From: Brucella pseudogrignonensis
GTDB taxonomy: Bacteria > Pseudomonadota > Alphaproteobacteria > Rhizobiales > Rhizobiaceae
DNA length: 64,000 nucleotides
Reading direction: 5' to 3'
Assembly (NCBI RefSeq): GCF_002252525.1
Contig: NZ_NNRM01000046.1
Span: 124,001-188,000 of the forward strand
The notes under the pieces are model-generated. The model was not told the DNA's origin and did no database searches. It saw only the letters and a list, made by a program, of their open reading frames with translations. A program made the translations under genes and the position numbers. Below are positions 36,018-45,213 of this stretch, in pieces. How positions within the stretch are numbered: position 1 is the first letter of the stretch; the number at the start of each line of letters is the position of its first letter.

Positions 36018-36815
36018 CTACTCTCTTTTCATACGCGGCGCGCTGTCTATCAGCTGACGTGTATAGGCATGTTGTGGCTTCGCAAAAAGGTCCTCGGCGG
36101 TCGCTTCCTCGACGATTTCCCCATAATACATGACGGCAACGCGGTCGCTGATGGCTTCCACTACCGCAAGATCATGGCTGATGAAGAGATAGGACAGGCC
36201 GAACTGCTGTTTAAGCTCATCGAGCAGCAGCAGCACCTGCGCCTGAACGGAGACATCAAGCGCACTTACCGGCTCATCCAGCACAATGATTTCGGCATTT
36301 GCTGCAAGTGTGCGGGCAATGGCGATACGCTGAGCCTGCCCGCCGGAAAACTCATGCGGGTAGCGCAGAAGAGTATCTTTTGGCATCTGAACGGCATCGA
36401 GCAGTTCTTCCATACGCTTTTGGCGCTTTTGACTATCAAGCTCACCGAGCAGCTTCAGGGGTGTTGCCAGTATCTGCCGGATGGTCTTGCGCGGATTGAG
36501 CGACGCCACGGGGTCCTGAAACACATATTGGATCACTTTGCCAAAAGCCCGCGGACCAGAGCGGCGAAGTGCGCTGGCATCCTGTCCGGCGATTTTCATC
36601 GTGCCCTCGCTCGGCTCTGTCAGCCCCACCAGCATTCGCGCCAGCGTGCTTTTTCCCGAGCCGCTTTCGCCTACGATTGCCAATGTTTCGCCGCGCGCGA
36701 GATTGAGCGACACAGACTTGACCGCTTCAACAGCATGGCGCTGTTTGCCGAAAAATGTGCGTCCGCCACCAAAGGTTTTGCTCAGATTGTGGACACTGAT
36801 TGCAGCCTGGCTCAT
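36018..36815 (-). CDS. Peptide ABC importer ATPase (DppF/OppF type)
   Basis: A 265-residue ATPase: Walker A GESGSGKST, Q-loop YVFQDPVASLNP, signature FSGGQAQR, Walker B IIVLDEPVSALD, H-loop ISHDLAVVE. Its YYGEIVEEATAEDLF plus HAYTRQLIDSAP end is typical of OppF/DppF, which pair with a DppD-type partner. The start overlaps the stop of the fused permease-ATPase gene. Confidence 0.92.
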   Translation of the reverse strand: MSQAAISVHNLSKTFGGGRTFFGKQRHAVEAVKSVSLNLARGETLAIVGESGSGKSTLARMLVGLTEPSEGTMKIAGQDASALRRSGPRAFGKVIQYVFQDPVASLNPRKTIRQILATPLKLLGELDSQKRQKRMEELLDAVQMPKDTLLRYPHEFSGGQAQRIAIARTLAANAEIIVLDEPVSALDVSVQAQVLLLLDELKQQFGLSYLFISHDLAVVEAISDRVAVMYYGEIVEEATAEDLFAKPQHAYTRQLIDSAPRMKRE

Positions 36816-38611
36816 GTGGCGGCCTCCGTCTGTTTGCGACTGAACAGCTTTGCCACGCGCTCATAGAAGTCCTTGCCGTGGCCAAGTTCTGGCACGCAGG
36901 CAATCAGCCGCCTGGTATAGCTGTGTTGCGGGTTGGCGAGCACCTCTCTGGCGGTCCCGGTCTCGACGATCACCCCGTCTTTCATGACGGCAACGCGATC
37001 GCAGATTTCGGAAACGACGCCAAAGTCATGAGTAATGAACAAAAGCGCCATGCCGCGTTCGCGCTGGAGATCGCGTAAAAGCTCAAGAATGCGCGCCTGT
37101 ACGGTCACATCAAGTGCGGTGGTCGGCTCGTCGGCGATTATGATGTCGGGATCATTTGCAAGTGCCATGGCTATGCCGACACGTTGACGCTGACCGCCTG
37201 AAAGCTGGTGCGGGTAATGATCTGCACGCTCCTTTGCATCCGGGATACCCACTTTCTCCAGCAAGGCGATGGCTTCTGCCCGGCGTTCGGATGCGCTGAT
37301 CGATTTGTGCGCTGCGATTGCCTCCTCGACCTGTTTGCCGATTGAGTACATCGGGTGCAGCGTGGTCAACGGATCTTGAAATACATAGGCGACCTTGCTG
37401 CCGCGCGTGGCGGTCAGTTCGGTTTCTGTCATGTCGAGTACGTCTTCGCCGTCAAGATAGATGGCACCGTTGCGGATCAATCCAGGCGGTGAGGCCACCA
37501 GCCCCATGATGGAAAGTGCGGTAACGCTTTTGCCTGAGCCGCTTTCGCCAATCAGGCCAAGACATTCACCGCGATTGAGATGCAGGGAAACACTGTTGAC
37601 CGCAGGCGTGTAGTTGCCATTGTTGACGAAGCCTGTTTCGAGCTTTTCGACCGCGAGGGCTGCATCCAGCATCCTCGTCTTGGGCGCGGTTCTGTTCTTG
37701 GCGATTGCCGTTACCGAGCCGGGGCGGGCAAGGGCACCGGAGCGCAAACGGGGATCAAGCACATCGCGGATTCCGTCGCCCAGTACATTGAGGCTGATGA
37801 CAATCAGAAAGATCATCAGGCCCGGCACGATGGAAACATGCGGTGCCGTGAACATCTGCGCGCGGCCTTCACCGAGCATCGAGCCAAGATCAGCCTGTGG
37901 CGGCTGCGCACCAAGACCCAGAAAGCTGAGGCCTGCCGTTTCAAGGATCATCCAGCCTGCCGTGGTTGACATGGTGATGACGATGACCGGCAACACATTG
38001 GGCAACACTTCGGTAAGCAGGATTGAAATGTGCCCTTTGCCGGAAAGCCGGGCAGCATCCACAAACTCGCGATTGGCAAGGCCGAGTGCTGTGCCGCGCA
38101 CATTACGTGCAAAGAACGGGATATTGACCACGGCAATTGCATAAAGCGCATTCATCAATCCCGGTCCCAGCGCTGCAACGATTGCAAGAGCCAGCAGGAT
38201 ATAGGGGAAGGCCATCAGCATATCGATGCCGCGCATCATAAGGTTGTCGGTGCGCCCGCCTGCATAGCCTGCGACGATGCCGATAGCCGAGCCGATCACG
38301 GCGGCAATCAGCGTGGCTGCAAAGCCAACCGCGACCGAGACGCGTGCGCCCCAGAGAAGGCGGCTCAGAATATCGCGTCCAAGCTGGTCTGTGCCCAGCA
38401 GATGACCTGCAGAAAAGACCGGTTGCAGCCGGTTTGCGGGTGCTGTCGCATCCGGGTTGGGTAATGGCAGGATTGGCACGAGTATTATCAGCACGCAGAT
38501 GAGCGCGAGCAGAAAAAAGCCAAAAGCTGCCAAACGATTGCTCATCAGCAGACGCCATGATGACAGGCGCGCAGGAGCGGCTGGGGTGTAGGTTTCCGAA
38601 AGGGCGCTCAT
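36812..38611 (-). CDS. Peptide ABC importer, DppC permease fused to DppD ATPase
   Basis: A 599-residue fusion. Residues 1-300 are a DppC/OppC permease with about six helices, the QLGRDILSRLLWGAR segment and the EAA loop REFVDAARLSGKGHISIL. Residues 325-599 are a DppD ATPase: Walker A GESGSGKS, Q-loop VFQDPLTTLHP, signature LSGGQRQR, Walker B IIIADEPTTALD. In most importers these are two proteins. No stop or frameshift lies between them. Gene overlaps on both sides show tight coupling with DppB and DppF. Confidence 0.92.
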   Translation of the reverse strand: MSALSETYTPAAPARLSSWRLLMSNRLAAFGFFLLALICVLIILVPILPLPNPDATAPANRLQPVFSAGHLLGTDQLGRDILSRLLWGARVSVAVGFAATLIAAVIGSAIGIVAGYAGGRTDNLMMRGIDMLMAFPYILLALAIVAALGPGLMNALYAIAVVNIPFFARNVRGTALGLANREFVDAARLSGKGHISILLTEVLPNVLPVIVITMSTTAGWMILETAGLSFLGLGAQPPQADLGSMLGEGRAQMFTAPHVSIVPGLMIFLIVISLNVLGDGIRDVLDPRLRSGALARPGSVTAIAKNRTAPKTRMLDAALAVEKLETGFVNNGNYTPAVNSVSLHLNRGECLGLIGESGSGKSVTALSIMGLVASPPGLIRNGAIYLDGEDVLDMTETELTATRGSKVAYVFQDPLTTLHPMYSIGKQVEEAIAAHKSISASERRAEAIALLEKVGIPDAKERADHYPHQLSGGQRQRVGIAMALANDPDIIIADEPTTALDVTVQARILELLRDLQRERGMALLFITHDFGVVSEICDRVAVMKDGVIVETGTAREVLANPQHSYTRRLIACVPELGHGKDFYERVAKLFSRKQTEAAT

Positions 38612-39555
38612 GTGCGTATCCTCGGATCAAGCATGGTCTGAAGGACATCGGCGAGCAGATTGAACAGCACATAGCTGGCTGCCACGATCAGCACGCCGCC
38701 CTGCACAAGCAGGATGTCGCGGGTCGAAATTGCCTTCACAAGCATGGCGCCGATACCGGGCCATTGAAACACCGTCTCGATATAGACCGCACCGCCCAGC
38801 ACGAAGCCTGCCTGAATGCCGATGACGGGAATGACACTGACAAGGGCTGCACGAAAGGCGTGGCCGTAAATCACGCGACGCTCATTGAGCCCTTTGGCGC
38901 GTGCGGTGCGGATATAATCCTGACGCAGCACTTCAAGCATTGCGCCGCGCGTCAACCGGGCAATCACACCGGCAGCAACGACGGCAAGCGTCGATGCTGG
39001 CAGGATCAGATGCCAGATCAGATCCTTGAGATCGCCGCCGCCATAGACTGCATACATGCCTGATGCCGGAAGTATGCGCCAATGCACTGCGAAGAGATAG
39101 ATCAGCAGAAGGCCAAGCCAGAATGACGGGATCGAAATGCCTGCCAGAACGATGAAGGTGATGGTGCGATCTGCCCAGCCAAACTGACGAACAGCTGAGA
39201 CAATGCCTGCGAAAAGTCCGAAGATCGAACAGAGCACGAGAGCAACGCCCGCCAGAATAAGCGTTGCCTGAAAGCGTTCCAGCACCTCATCGAGAACAGG
39301 ACGATTAAGCACGAAGGAGCGACCGAAATCGCCGTGCAACAGATTGCCGATCCAGATGAAATATTGCTGGACCAGTGGCTTGTCGAGGCCGAGATCACGA
39401 TTGATACGCTCGACATTTTCCGGCGTCGCATAAGAGCCGAGCAGGGCTGTGGCGGTATCGCCGGGAATTGATGCCATCACCAGAAAGACGATGATGGACA
39501 GCCCGAAAAGTACGGGAACGACTGCAATGAGCCGCTTGAAGATATAGGCTGGCAT
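38608..39555 (-). CDS. Peptide ABC importer permease (DppB/OppB type)
   Basis: A 315-residue inner-membrane permease with about six helices, starting YIFKRLIAVVPVLFGLSIIVFLV. It has the GLDKPLVQQYFIWIGNLLHGDFG segment and the EAA loop RQDYIRTARAKGLNERRVIYGHAFR. It is the usual partner of the DppC half of the next gene. A repeat-rich gap of 214 bases separates it from the binding-protein gene. Confidence 0.93.
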   Translation of the reverse strand: MPAYIFKRLIAVVPVLFGLSIIVFLVMASIPGDTATALLGSYATPENVERINRDLGLDKPLVQQYFIWIGNLLHGDFGRSFVLNRPVLDEVLERFQATLILAGVALVLCSIFGLFAGIVSAVRQFGWADRTITFIVLAGISIPSFWLGLLLIYLFAVHWRILPASGMYAVYGGGDLKDLIWHLILPASTLAVVAAGVIARLTRGAMLEVLRQDYIRTARAKGLNERRVIYGHAFRAALVSVIPVIGIQAGFVLGGAVYIETVFQWPGIGAMLVKAISTRDILLVQGGVLIVAASYVLFNLLADVLQTMLDPRIRT

Positions 39556-39639
39556 TGGCCCTCCTCCGCTTCATCTGGGGCGCATTTGGTGCAAAATCGG
39601 GTTTCGCTTCTGCTTAAAATGCGCAAGTAAAATTGCGCC

Positions 39640-39750
39640 AGCGGCCCTAGAGCGCCGTGCGTCCAATTGGGCGCACAAAGGACGCTCTAACTTATTGAAT
39701 CTACGCATCGTGCTTTTTAAAAATCGAATACGATTTTTGGGCCGATGCTG
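39640..39750. repeat. Nested inverted repeats between binding-protein and permease genes
   Basis: AGAGCG...CGCTCT (39649-39688) encloses GTGCG...CGCAC. Next, GCATCG...CGATGC (39705-39748) encloses AAAAATCG / CGATTTTT with loop AATA (39719-39738). Similar elements beginning AGAGCG are dispersed in Brucella-group genomes. In this place they probably stabilise the binding-protein mRNA or reduce readthrough into the permease genes. Confidence 0.65.
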
Positions 39751-39769
39751 TAACCTCTGGCGCAAAGCT

Positions 39770-41332
39770 TCATTGTTTGGTCACATCTTTGAGATGCAGC
39801 AGGAATGACGGCTGGAGCTTGAAGCCCTGAACTGGAGCTGTTGTGACAGCATTCTGTTTCCAATTGGCAACAAAGAGCCATGGCGCATCGTCGTGCACGA
39901 TAGACTGGATCTCGCCATAAAGCTTGCCGCGCTCTGCCTGATCGGTCGATGTACGCGCCTTGGTCAGCAATTCATCGACTTTCGGATTGGAATAATAGCC
40001 CGAGTTAAAGCCGCCTTTGTCCGGCAGGGCTTCGGTGCGAAGCGTGAGAAATGGAACCGTGTCCGGATCATTGGTCATCCATGCCATTTCTGCCATGTCT
40101 GCCTTGCCATCGAGACCGGAATTCACGCGACCAAGAAAGGTGTTCCACTCGTAGGTTTCAATCTTCACCTTGAAGCCGACGGCCTGAAGATCAGCCTGAA
40201 TAGCTGCGCCCATATTGATCGGATCAAGCATCCCCGAGCCACCTTCTGTCACATAGAAAGTGAGTTCAGGATTGGTAGCTCCTGCTTCCTTTAAAAGCGC
40301 CTTGGCTTTTTCCGGATCGTAAGGATAAGGCTCGGTTTTATCATCAACCCAGTTGAATGCAGGTGGCACGGGACCGGCCGCGACAGTTGCAGAACCTTGC
40401 AGGACATTATCGACCAGACCCTGTTTGTTGACTGCATAATTTGCAGCCTGACGAACTTTCTTGTCGGCGAACGGTCCGCTTTTGGTGTTGAGAATGCTGA
40501 ACCAGACATGCGGTCCCGCCTGTTCTGCGACAGCGAAATTTGCATCCTGCTTGAAGGTTGCGAGATTATCCGGCGGCACCTCAACCATGATATCGATGCC
40601 ACCTGCCATCATTTCAGCAACGCGCGTATTTGCGTCGGTGATGGGACGGAAAACAATCGCGTTCAAGGTCGGAGCCTTATCCCAGTAGTCGGGATTACGC
40701 TCGACCACCACGCGCTGGCCAGACTGCCATTCGGCAAATTTGAATGGGCCGGTGCCCGACGGATGGCGACCAAATTCAGTGCCATATTGTTCGACCGCGG
40801 CTGGCGAAACGATCAGGCCGGTCGGATAGGCGAGGTTAGACAGGAAGGGCGCGAAAGGCTCTTTCAGCTTGAACTCGACGGTGTTTGCATCGACCGCAAT
40901 GACGCTTTCAATGGATTCAAAGTTGAAGGAGAGGGGGAACGGGCCGGTATTGTAGAACGGATGATCCTTGTTCAGCATCCGCTCGAAGTTGAATTTAACC
41001 GCTTCCGCGTTGAAATCCGAACCGTCATGGAATTTCACGCCCTGTCTCAGCTTGAATGTATAGGTTTTGCCATCGTCTGAAATGGTCCAGCTTTCAGCAA
41101 GCGCCGGCTCGATTTCCAGCGTGCCATCCTTATAGCGGACCAGACCGTCATAGATGTTCACAAGGATGCGGAAATCATTGGTTGCCGTGACCGTGTGTGG
41201 GTCAAGCGATTGCGGTTCAGCAATCTGCCCGACGATCAGAACATCGGGCGGTGTCTGCGCGCCAGCGTGAAATGTCGCTGAAGCCAGAACCAGAGTGGCC
41301 GCTGTCAAAACGGCGCGAAATAACCTCTTCAT
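39770..41332 (-). CDS. Peptide ABC importer substrate-binding protein (SBP family 5)
   Basis: A 520-residue periplasmic binding protein with a signal peptide (MKRLFRAVLTAATLVLASATFHAGAQ, quoted in parts: hydrophobic AVLTAATLVLASA, cleavage near AGA-Q). Family traits are EPQSLDPHT, YDGLVRYKDG, AESWTISDDGKTYTFKLR, KFHDGSDFNAEAVKFNFER and FAEWQSGQRVVVERNPDYW. The ATG at 41332 with AGGAA ahead is preferred to a frame from 41368. Substrate is a peptide or peptide-like compound; given the NAGGN genes downstream it might bind an osmolyte or its breakdown products, which is inference. Confidence 0.9.
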   Translation of the reverse strand: MKRLFRAVLTAATLVLASATFHAGAQTPPDVLIVGQIAEPQSLDPHTVTATNDFRILVNIYDGLVRYKDGTLEIEPALAESWTISDDGKTYTFKLRQGVKFHDGSDFNAEAVKFNFERMLNKDHPFYNTGPFPLSFNFESIESVIAVDANTVEFKLKEPFAPFLSNLAYPTGLIVSPAAVEQYGTEFGRHPSGTGPFKFAEWQSGQRVVVERNPDYWDKAPTLNAIVFRPITDANTRVAEMMAGGIDIMVEVPPDNLATFKQDANFAVAEQAGPHVWFSILNTKSGPFADKKVRQAANYAVNKQGLVDNVLQGSATVAAGPVPPAFNWVDDKTEPYPYDPEKAKALLKEAGATNPELTFYVTEGGSGMLDPINMGAAIQADLQAVGFKVKIETYEWNTFLGRVNSGLDGKADMAEMAWMTNDPDTVPFLTLRTEALPDKGGFNSGYYSNPKVDELLTKARTSTDQAERGKLYGEIQSIVHDDAPWLFVANWKQNAVTTAPVQGFKLQPSFLLHLKDVTKQ

Positions 41333-41412
41333 CAGCGGTTCCTTTCGTTTGGCCATATCTGCCTGCAAATCTGTCAGGATATAATTTATAGGGAGGAAAT
41401 GACGTATATCAA

Positions 41413-41433
41413 CAAATTATCATAATTAATTTG
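41413..41433. promoter_or_regulatory. Palindrome upstream of the importer operon
   Basis: CAAATTA and TAATTTG separated by 7 bases, in the AT-rich stretch 80 bases before the binding-protein gene. This is the size and place expected for a dimeric regulator, possibly the GntR protein encoded in the operon. Confidence 0.4.
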
Positions 41434-41471
41434 CGTGGCCGCGCCCGCTTTACGCTTTTGGGGACGCGCTC

Positions 41472-41497
41472 AAAAAAAGGCGGGATGATCCCGCCTT
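41472..41497 (-). terminator. Rho-independent terminator after the M42 peptidase gene
   Basis: On the - strand AAGGCGGGA and TCCCGCCTT pair around a 3-base loop and are followed by a run of T (seven A at 41472-41478 on the + strand). It separates the peptidase transcript from the importer operon. Confidence 0.85.
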
Positions 41498-41520
41498 CAA
41501 ATTCTCTGTGCTGTTTTCAG

Positions 41521-42678
41521 CTATTCCGTCGGGCTGTCTTCAGGCCTCAGGTCCTGCTCGGCCGTGGTCGATGTCTGATGCGTGAAGCCCTTGAGACCCT
41601 TGGTGGTTTCCTCGGCATCGCGCTTGATCTCAACCTCGCTCATTGCATAGTGAACAGTGAGCTTTGCAATCGATGTGAGTGCGCTCAAATGAATGCGTTC
41701 ATAGCCATGCGAGGCATCGACACCGAAGGTTAGAAGCGCGGTGCGAACATCGTGACCGGCCTCTACCGCAGATGCCGCGTCAGAGCGATAATAGCGGAAA
41801 ATGTCCTTCTGCACCGGGATATCGTGCTCGCCGCAAAGCTCGTAAAGCTTCTTCGTCAGATGATAATCGAAAGGTCCGGTCTGGTCGGCCATGGCGAGTG
41901 TTACGCCAAATTCGGACGAATTCTGACCCGGCGCTGTGGTGCCATTATCGATGGCGACCAGAGACGCAATATCCGGCACAACGGCTGCAGAAGCGCCGAC
42001 GCCGACTTCTTCGCCTATGGTGAATATCCAGTACGTATCGACCGGCGTTTCGACATCGAGCCGCTGCATGGCTTCGAGCGATGCCAGCATGATTGCAACG
42101 CCTGCCTTGTCATCAAGATGGCGCGAGACGATGAAGCCATTATCGATGAATTCCGGCATGGGATCGACGGCAACAATGTCGCCAACATCAATGCCGAGCT
42201 CAATGAGGTCTTCCTTGTTGCGGGCAAGCGCATCGACGCGCAACTCGATATAGGTCCAGCCAACGGGAAGCGTATCCACTTCTTCATTGAAGGTGTGGCC
42301 CGACGCTTTTAGCGGCAGGATCGAGCCGCGATAGGTACCTTTGGAAGAGAAGATTGAAACGCGCGCACCTTCTGCAAAGCGTGCCGACCAGTTGCCGATT
42401 GAAACAAGCTCAAGCCGCCCGTTGGATTTGAGATATTTGACCTGTGCGCCGAGCGTATCGACATGGGAGACGATACCGCGCGCGGGTTTTCTCGATTTGC
42501 CGCTGCGGCGTGCGCGGATCGCCCCGCGTCGCGTCAGGATGACTTCAAGGCCGAGGCGCTCCAGTTCGCGTGCAACGAAATGCACCGCCTCATCTGTGAA
42601 GCCGGTTGGACTTGGGATTGCCAGGAGCGCGCCCAGTTTTTCGAGGAGATAATTTTGATCAATCGCAATATTTGTCAT
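41521..42678 (-). CDS. M42-family metallopeptidase of the NAGGN system
   Basis: A 385-residue cytoplasmic aminopeptidase-like protein. Metal-site segments are IVSHVDTLG, HLDDKAGVA, GEEVGVGAS and LVAIDNG, with a late RYYRSDAAS and GYERIH. A member of this M42 branch accompanies the GNAT synthetase and the amidotransferase in many genomes as the third gene of the NAGGN trio; it may degrade the osmolyte. Here it is separated from them by a whole importer operon and a terminator. The ATG at 42678 is preferred to a longer frame from 42714; no strong ribosome site is visible at either. The last 30 residues are polar and probably unstructured. Confidence 0.86.
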   Translation of the reverse strand: MTNIAIDQNYLLEKLGALLAIPSPTGFTDEAVHFVARELERLGLEVILTRRGAIRARRSGKSRKPARGIVSHVDTLGAQVKYLKSNGRLELVSIGNWSARFAEGARVSIFSSKGTYRGSILPLKASGHTFNEEVDTLPVGWTYIELRVDALARNKEDLIELGIDVGDIVAVDPMPEFIDNGFIVSRHLDDKAGVAIMLASLEAMQRLDVETPVDTYWIFTIGEEVGVGASAAVVPDIASLVAIDNGTTAPGQNSSEFGVTLAMADQTGPFDYHLTKKLYELCGEHDIPVQKDIFRYYRSDAASAVEAGHDVRTALLTFGVDASHGYERIHLSALTSIAKLTVHYAMSEVEIKRDAEETTKGLKGFTHQTSTTAEQDLRPEDSPTE

Positions 42679-42917
42679 GGTCAGGTAATCTACGGCCCCG
42701 ATAATCAACGTCAACCTTGCGGGTAGATTTAAAGTTAAATCCCGATGGGAACTGAGTTCTGCAACGTCTACGCGTGAGCTTTTTCTAAAGTTTATTTTAA
42801 GGATGGTCTAATTTCGCGATAATTTCAGCATGTTAAGCATTGGCTTCCAGCCTTGAGTTGTGTAATTTCGCGCAAACAACGGGGGCGTTGATTTGCTGCT
42901 TGGGGACATTCATCCTG

Positions 42918-44477
42918 ATGATAAAGCTGCGTACCAACGGGGATCGGTGGTTTGTTGCGCTCGTCGCTTGTTTAGGCATCGCCATAACAATTCTTTTAGG
43001 GCAGCTGGAACTGGTTCGGCTCGCTTACATTCGCCTTAACGAATACAGGGACAATCTCTTGTCCCATTCGGTAAATGTCACACAATCTGGCAGAAATACG
43101 CTTGCAGTGGTGAATAGCACCATGCAGGAATTCTGCTCGGATGAAAATCTGACCGAGCTGCGACTGCTGGCATATAAGGCGCATTATCTGCGCGATATTG
43201 GCCGCGTTTTAAACAATCGCATTGTTTGTACTGCTTTATGGGGGCGTCTGTCTCCGCCTGCCGATCTGCCGAAATGGGATCGTGAGGTGGATGGCGGGCA
43301 TCGATTATGGGCAAATGCCGAAAAGATCGGAAAACACCAGACAAAGGTGGAAATGATCATGCACGGCTCGGCGATTGTTTTTACATCGCCCGTTGCTTTT
43401 GCCTTGTACGAACGTGCGGAACCTAACCTCAGCGCGCAGGTCGTTAGCCGCGACAGCAAATATATTTACCGAGCGTTTGGCGATACGAGAAAGATAGCGG
43501 AACGGCCGCCCGAAAAGCTGCCATGGTATGATCTGCGCACGCATCGGCTGGTTTCGCAATGTGCCGATGGCATCGATGTCTGTGTGACGGCATCCATGAC
43601 CAATGTCAGCATTTTCCAGCAATCGCCGGGCGTATTGATGGCACTCGCAGTCTTCGGTGCATTGGCCGGTGGCGGACTGGGAGCCGCAGGGGTTCAATGG
43701 CGTAGGGGCCATGCATCGCTCGCACAGCAGATCAAACGTTCCATTGCGGAAGGCCGCGTCGATGTCGTCTTTCAGCCATTGGTGCGGTTGCGTGACGGAC
43801 AAGTGATTGGAGCGGAAGTGCTTGCTCGTCTGTCAGACGAAGATGGTGTGCCGATTCCTCCGGATGTATTCATTCCGATTGCGGAGCAGCAGGGCGATAT
43901 CAAGAATATTACGCGGATTGTCGTGCGCAAAGCGCTTGATCAAATGAACATGCGCTTACATGCAAATGAAGATCTTTATCTTAGCCTCAATCTTTCGGTC
44001 GATGATGTTATTGATCCGAAAACGCTGGTCTTTCTGGACCAGGAGGTCAAGCGCCATGGACTTTCTTCGCTCAGAGTTGTGCTTGAGATCACGGAGCGCT
44101 CGACAGCTAATCATGAACGCCTGATTGAAGCGATGAAATCCTTTCGCACGAGGGGCTATGAATTTTTCATCGATGATTTCGGCACTGGCTATTCCAATCT
44201 CGCCTATCTCGCAAAACTGCCGATCAGCGGGATCAAGATAGATCGCATGTTCACGCAAGCGATCGGAACCGAGGCTGTCAGCGCCGAAATTGTCGAGAAC
44301 ATTTGCAATATCGCACGGCGGCTCGAGTTGAAGCTGGTGGTTGAAGGCGTGGAGACGCAAGAACAGGCGGATTATGTGCGGGCTTTACATCCGGATGCCA
44401 TAGGACAAGGTTGGCTGTTTGGCCGTCCTGTTCCCGCCGCTATTTTCGATCATGGCAGCAATGCAATAATAAGTTGA
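42918..44477 (+). CDS. CSS-motif/EAL cyclic-di-GMP phosphodiesterase
   Basis: About 519 residues. A first membrane helix (WFVALVACLGIAITILLG) is followed by a periplasmic CSS-type sensor with EFCSDENL and several further Cys (VCTALWG, SQCADGIDVCVTA). A second helix (LMALAVFGALAGGGLGAAG) leads to the EAL domain: FQPLVRLRDGQVIGAEVLARL, LNLSVDD, EITER, IDDFGTGYSNL, IKIDRMF, VVEGVET and GWLFGRP. The metal and catalytic residues look present, so it should hydrolyse cyclic di-GMP; CSS domains respond to redox state of their Cys. The start is uncertain: in-frame TTG at 42840 and 42888 precede the ATG at 42918. The stop codon overlaps the palindrome before the sigma gene. Confidence 0.85.
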   Translation: MIKLRTNGDRWFVALVACLGIAITILLGQLELVRLAYIRLNEYRDNLLSHSVNVTQSGRNTLAVVNSTMQEFCSDENLTELRLLAYKAHYLRDIGRVLNNRIVCTALWGRLSPPADLPKWDREVDGGHRLWANAEKIGKHQTKVEMIMHGSAIVFTSPVAFALYERAEPNLSAQVVSRDSKYIYRAFGDTRKIAERPPEKLPWYDLRTHRLVSQCADGIDVCVTASMTNVSIFQQSPGVLMALAVFGALAGGGLGAAGVQWRRGHASLAQQIKRSIAEGRVDVVFQPLVRLRDGQVIGAEVLARLSDEDGVPIPPDVFIPIAEQQGDIKNITRIVVRKALDQMNMRLHANEDLYLSLNLSVDDVIDPKTLVFLDQEVKRHGLSSLRVVLEITERSTANHERLIEAMKSFRTRGYEFFIDDFGTGYSNLAYLAKLPISGIKIDRMFTQAIGTEAVSAEIVENICNIARRLELKLVVEGVETQEQADYVRALHPDAIGQGWLFGRPVPAAIFDHGSNAIIS

Positions 44478-44489
44478 CTCTTACAGTCA
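44475..44489. promoter_or_regulatory. IRO-box-like palindrome upstream of the first ECF sigma gene
   Basis: TGACTCTTACAGTCA fits TGA-N9-TCA, the operator type of the iron regulator RirA, and pairs over five bases (TGACT/AGTCA). It overlaps a possible -35 (TTGACT at 44474) and the stop codon of the EAL gene. Confidence 0.5.
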
Positions 44490-44601
44490 TATATTACAGT
44501 AAATGCTAACTCTGCCGCTATAGGCGGGTCAGAGGATTGTGTATCCGGTCTGGAGAGGATCGGTGCGATGGCATTTAGCTATTCCGAATGAGCTTCGTTT
44601 G

Positions 44602-45111
44602 ATGTGGAATCTGCAACGCCTTTTCCAGAACCATGCGCGGGAGCTGCATCGCTTTTTCCGGCGCAGAGGGCACAATGCAGAGACGGCAGCCGATCTGACA
44701 CAAGATACGTTTGTGCGGGTGATGTCGGCAACACCATCAGGCAATGAGCATAATCCGCGCGCCTATCTGCATCAGGTAGCACGCAATCTGTCCATTGATC
44801 TCTACCGGCGCGAGCGCATCGTTGAATATGTCGATATGCCTGACGAAGAATGGCGCCGCGTTGCCGATACGACGCCTACGCCAGAAACTATCGTCTATGA
44901 CCGGCAGCGCCTCTTGATTATTGAAAAGGCGCTGCTTGAGTTGCCTGAACAAACACGCCGTGCGTTTGAACTGCATCGTCTCGATGAAAAGACGATTGCT
45001 GAAGTAGCCAGCGAACTGGGGCTTTCCGTCTCGCGAACATGGACATTGATCAAGCGTGGTTACGTGCATCTGAGAGCGTGTTTGAATGAAGATGCGGCTG
45101 GCAGTCTTTAA
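44602..45111 (+). CDS. ECF sigma factor, FecI-like
   Basis: About 169 residues from the ATG at 44602. Region 2 has LFQNHARELHRFFRRRG, AADLTQDTFVRVM and PRAYLHQVARNLSIDLYRRE. Region 4 has LLELPEQTRRAFELHRLDEKTIAEVASELGLS, which binds the -35. The frame opens earlier with GTG at 44539 and 44563, the latter behind GGAGAGGA, so 13 to 21 more residues are possible. A FecR-type anti-sigma gene and a TonB-dependent receptor with an STN domain follow, the classic surface-signalling set. The palindrome upstream suggests iron control. Confidence 0.9.
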   Translation: MWNLQRLFQNHARELHRFFRRRGHNAETAADLTQDTFVRVMSATPSGNEHNPRAYLHQVARNLSIDLYRRERIVEYVDMPDEEWRRVADTTPTPETIVYDRQRLLIIEKALLELPEQTRRAFELHRLDEKTIAEVASELGLSVSRTWTLIKRGYVHLRACLNEDAAGSL

Positions 45112-45213
45112 AAGAGAAAATTCCCTCCCTTCATTCGTTATACTCAATAGGACATAATTTGAGAGAAGCAGTTCGGCGGTGAGAAACGGCTGAACTAAAG
45201 GGGCTGACGCTGC

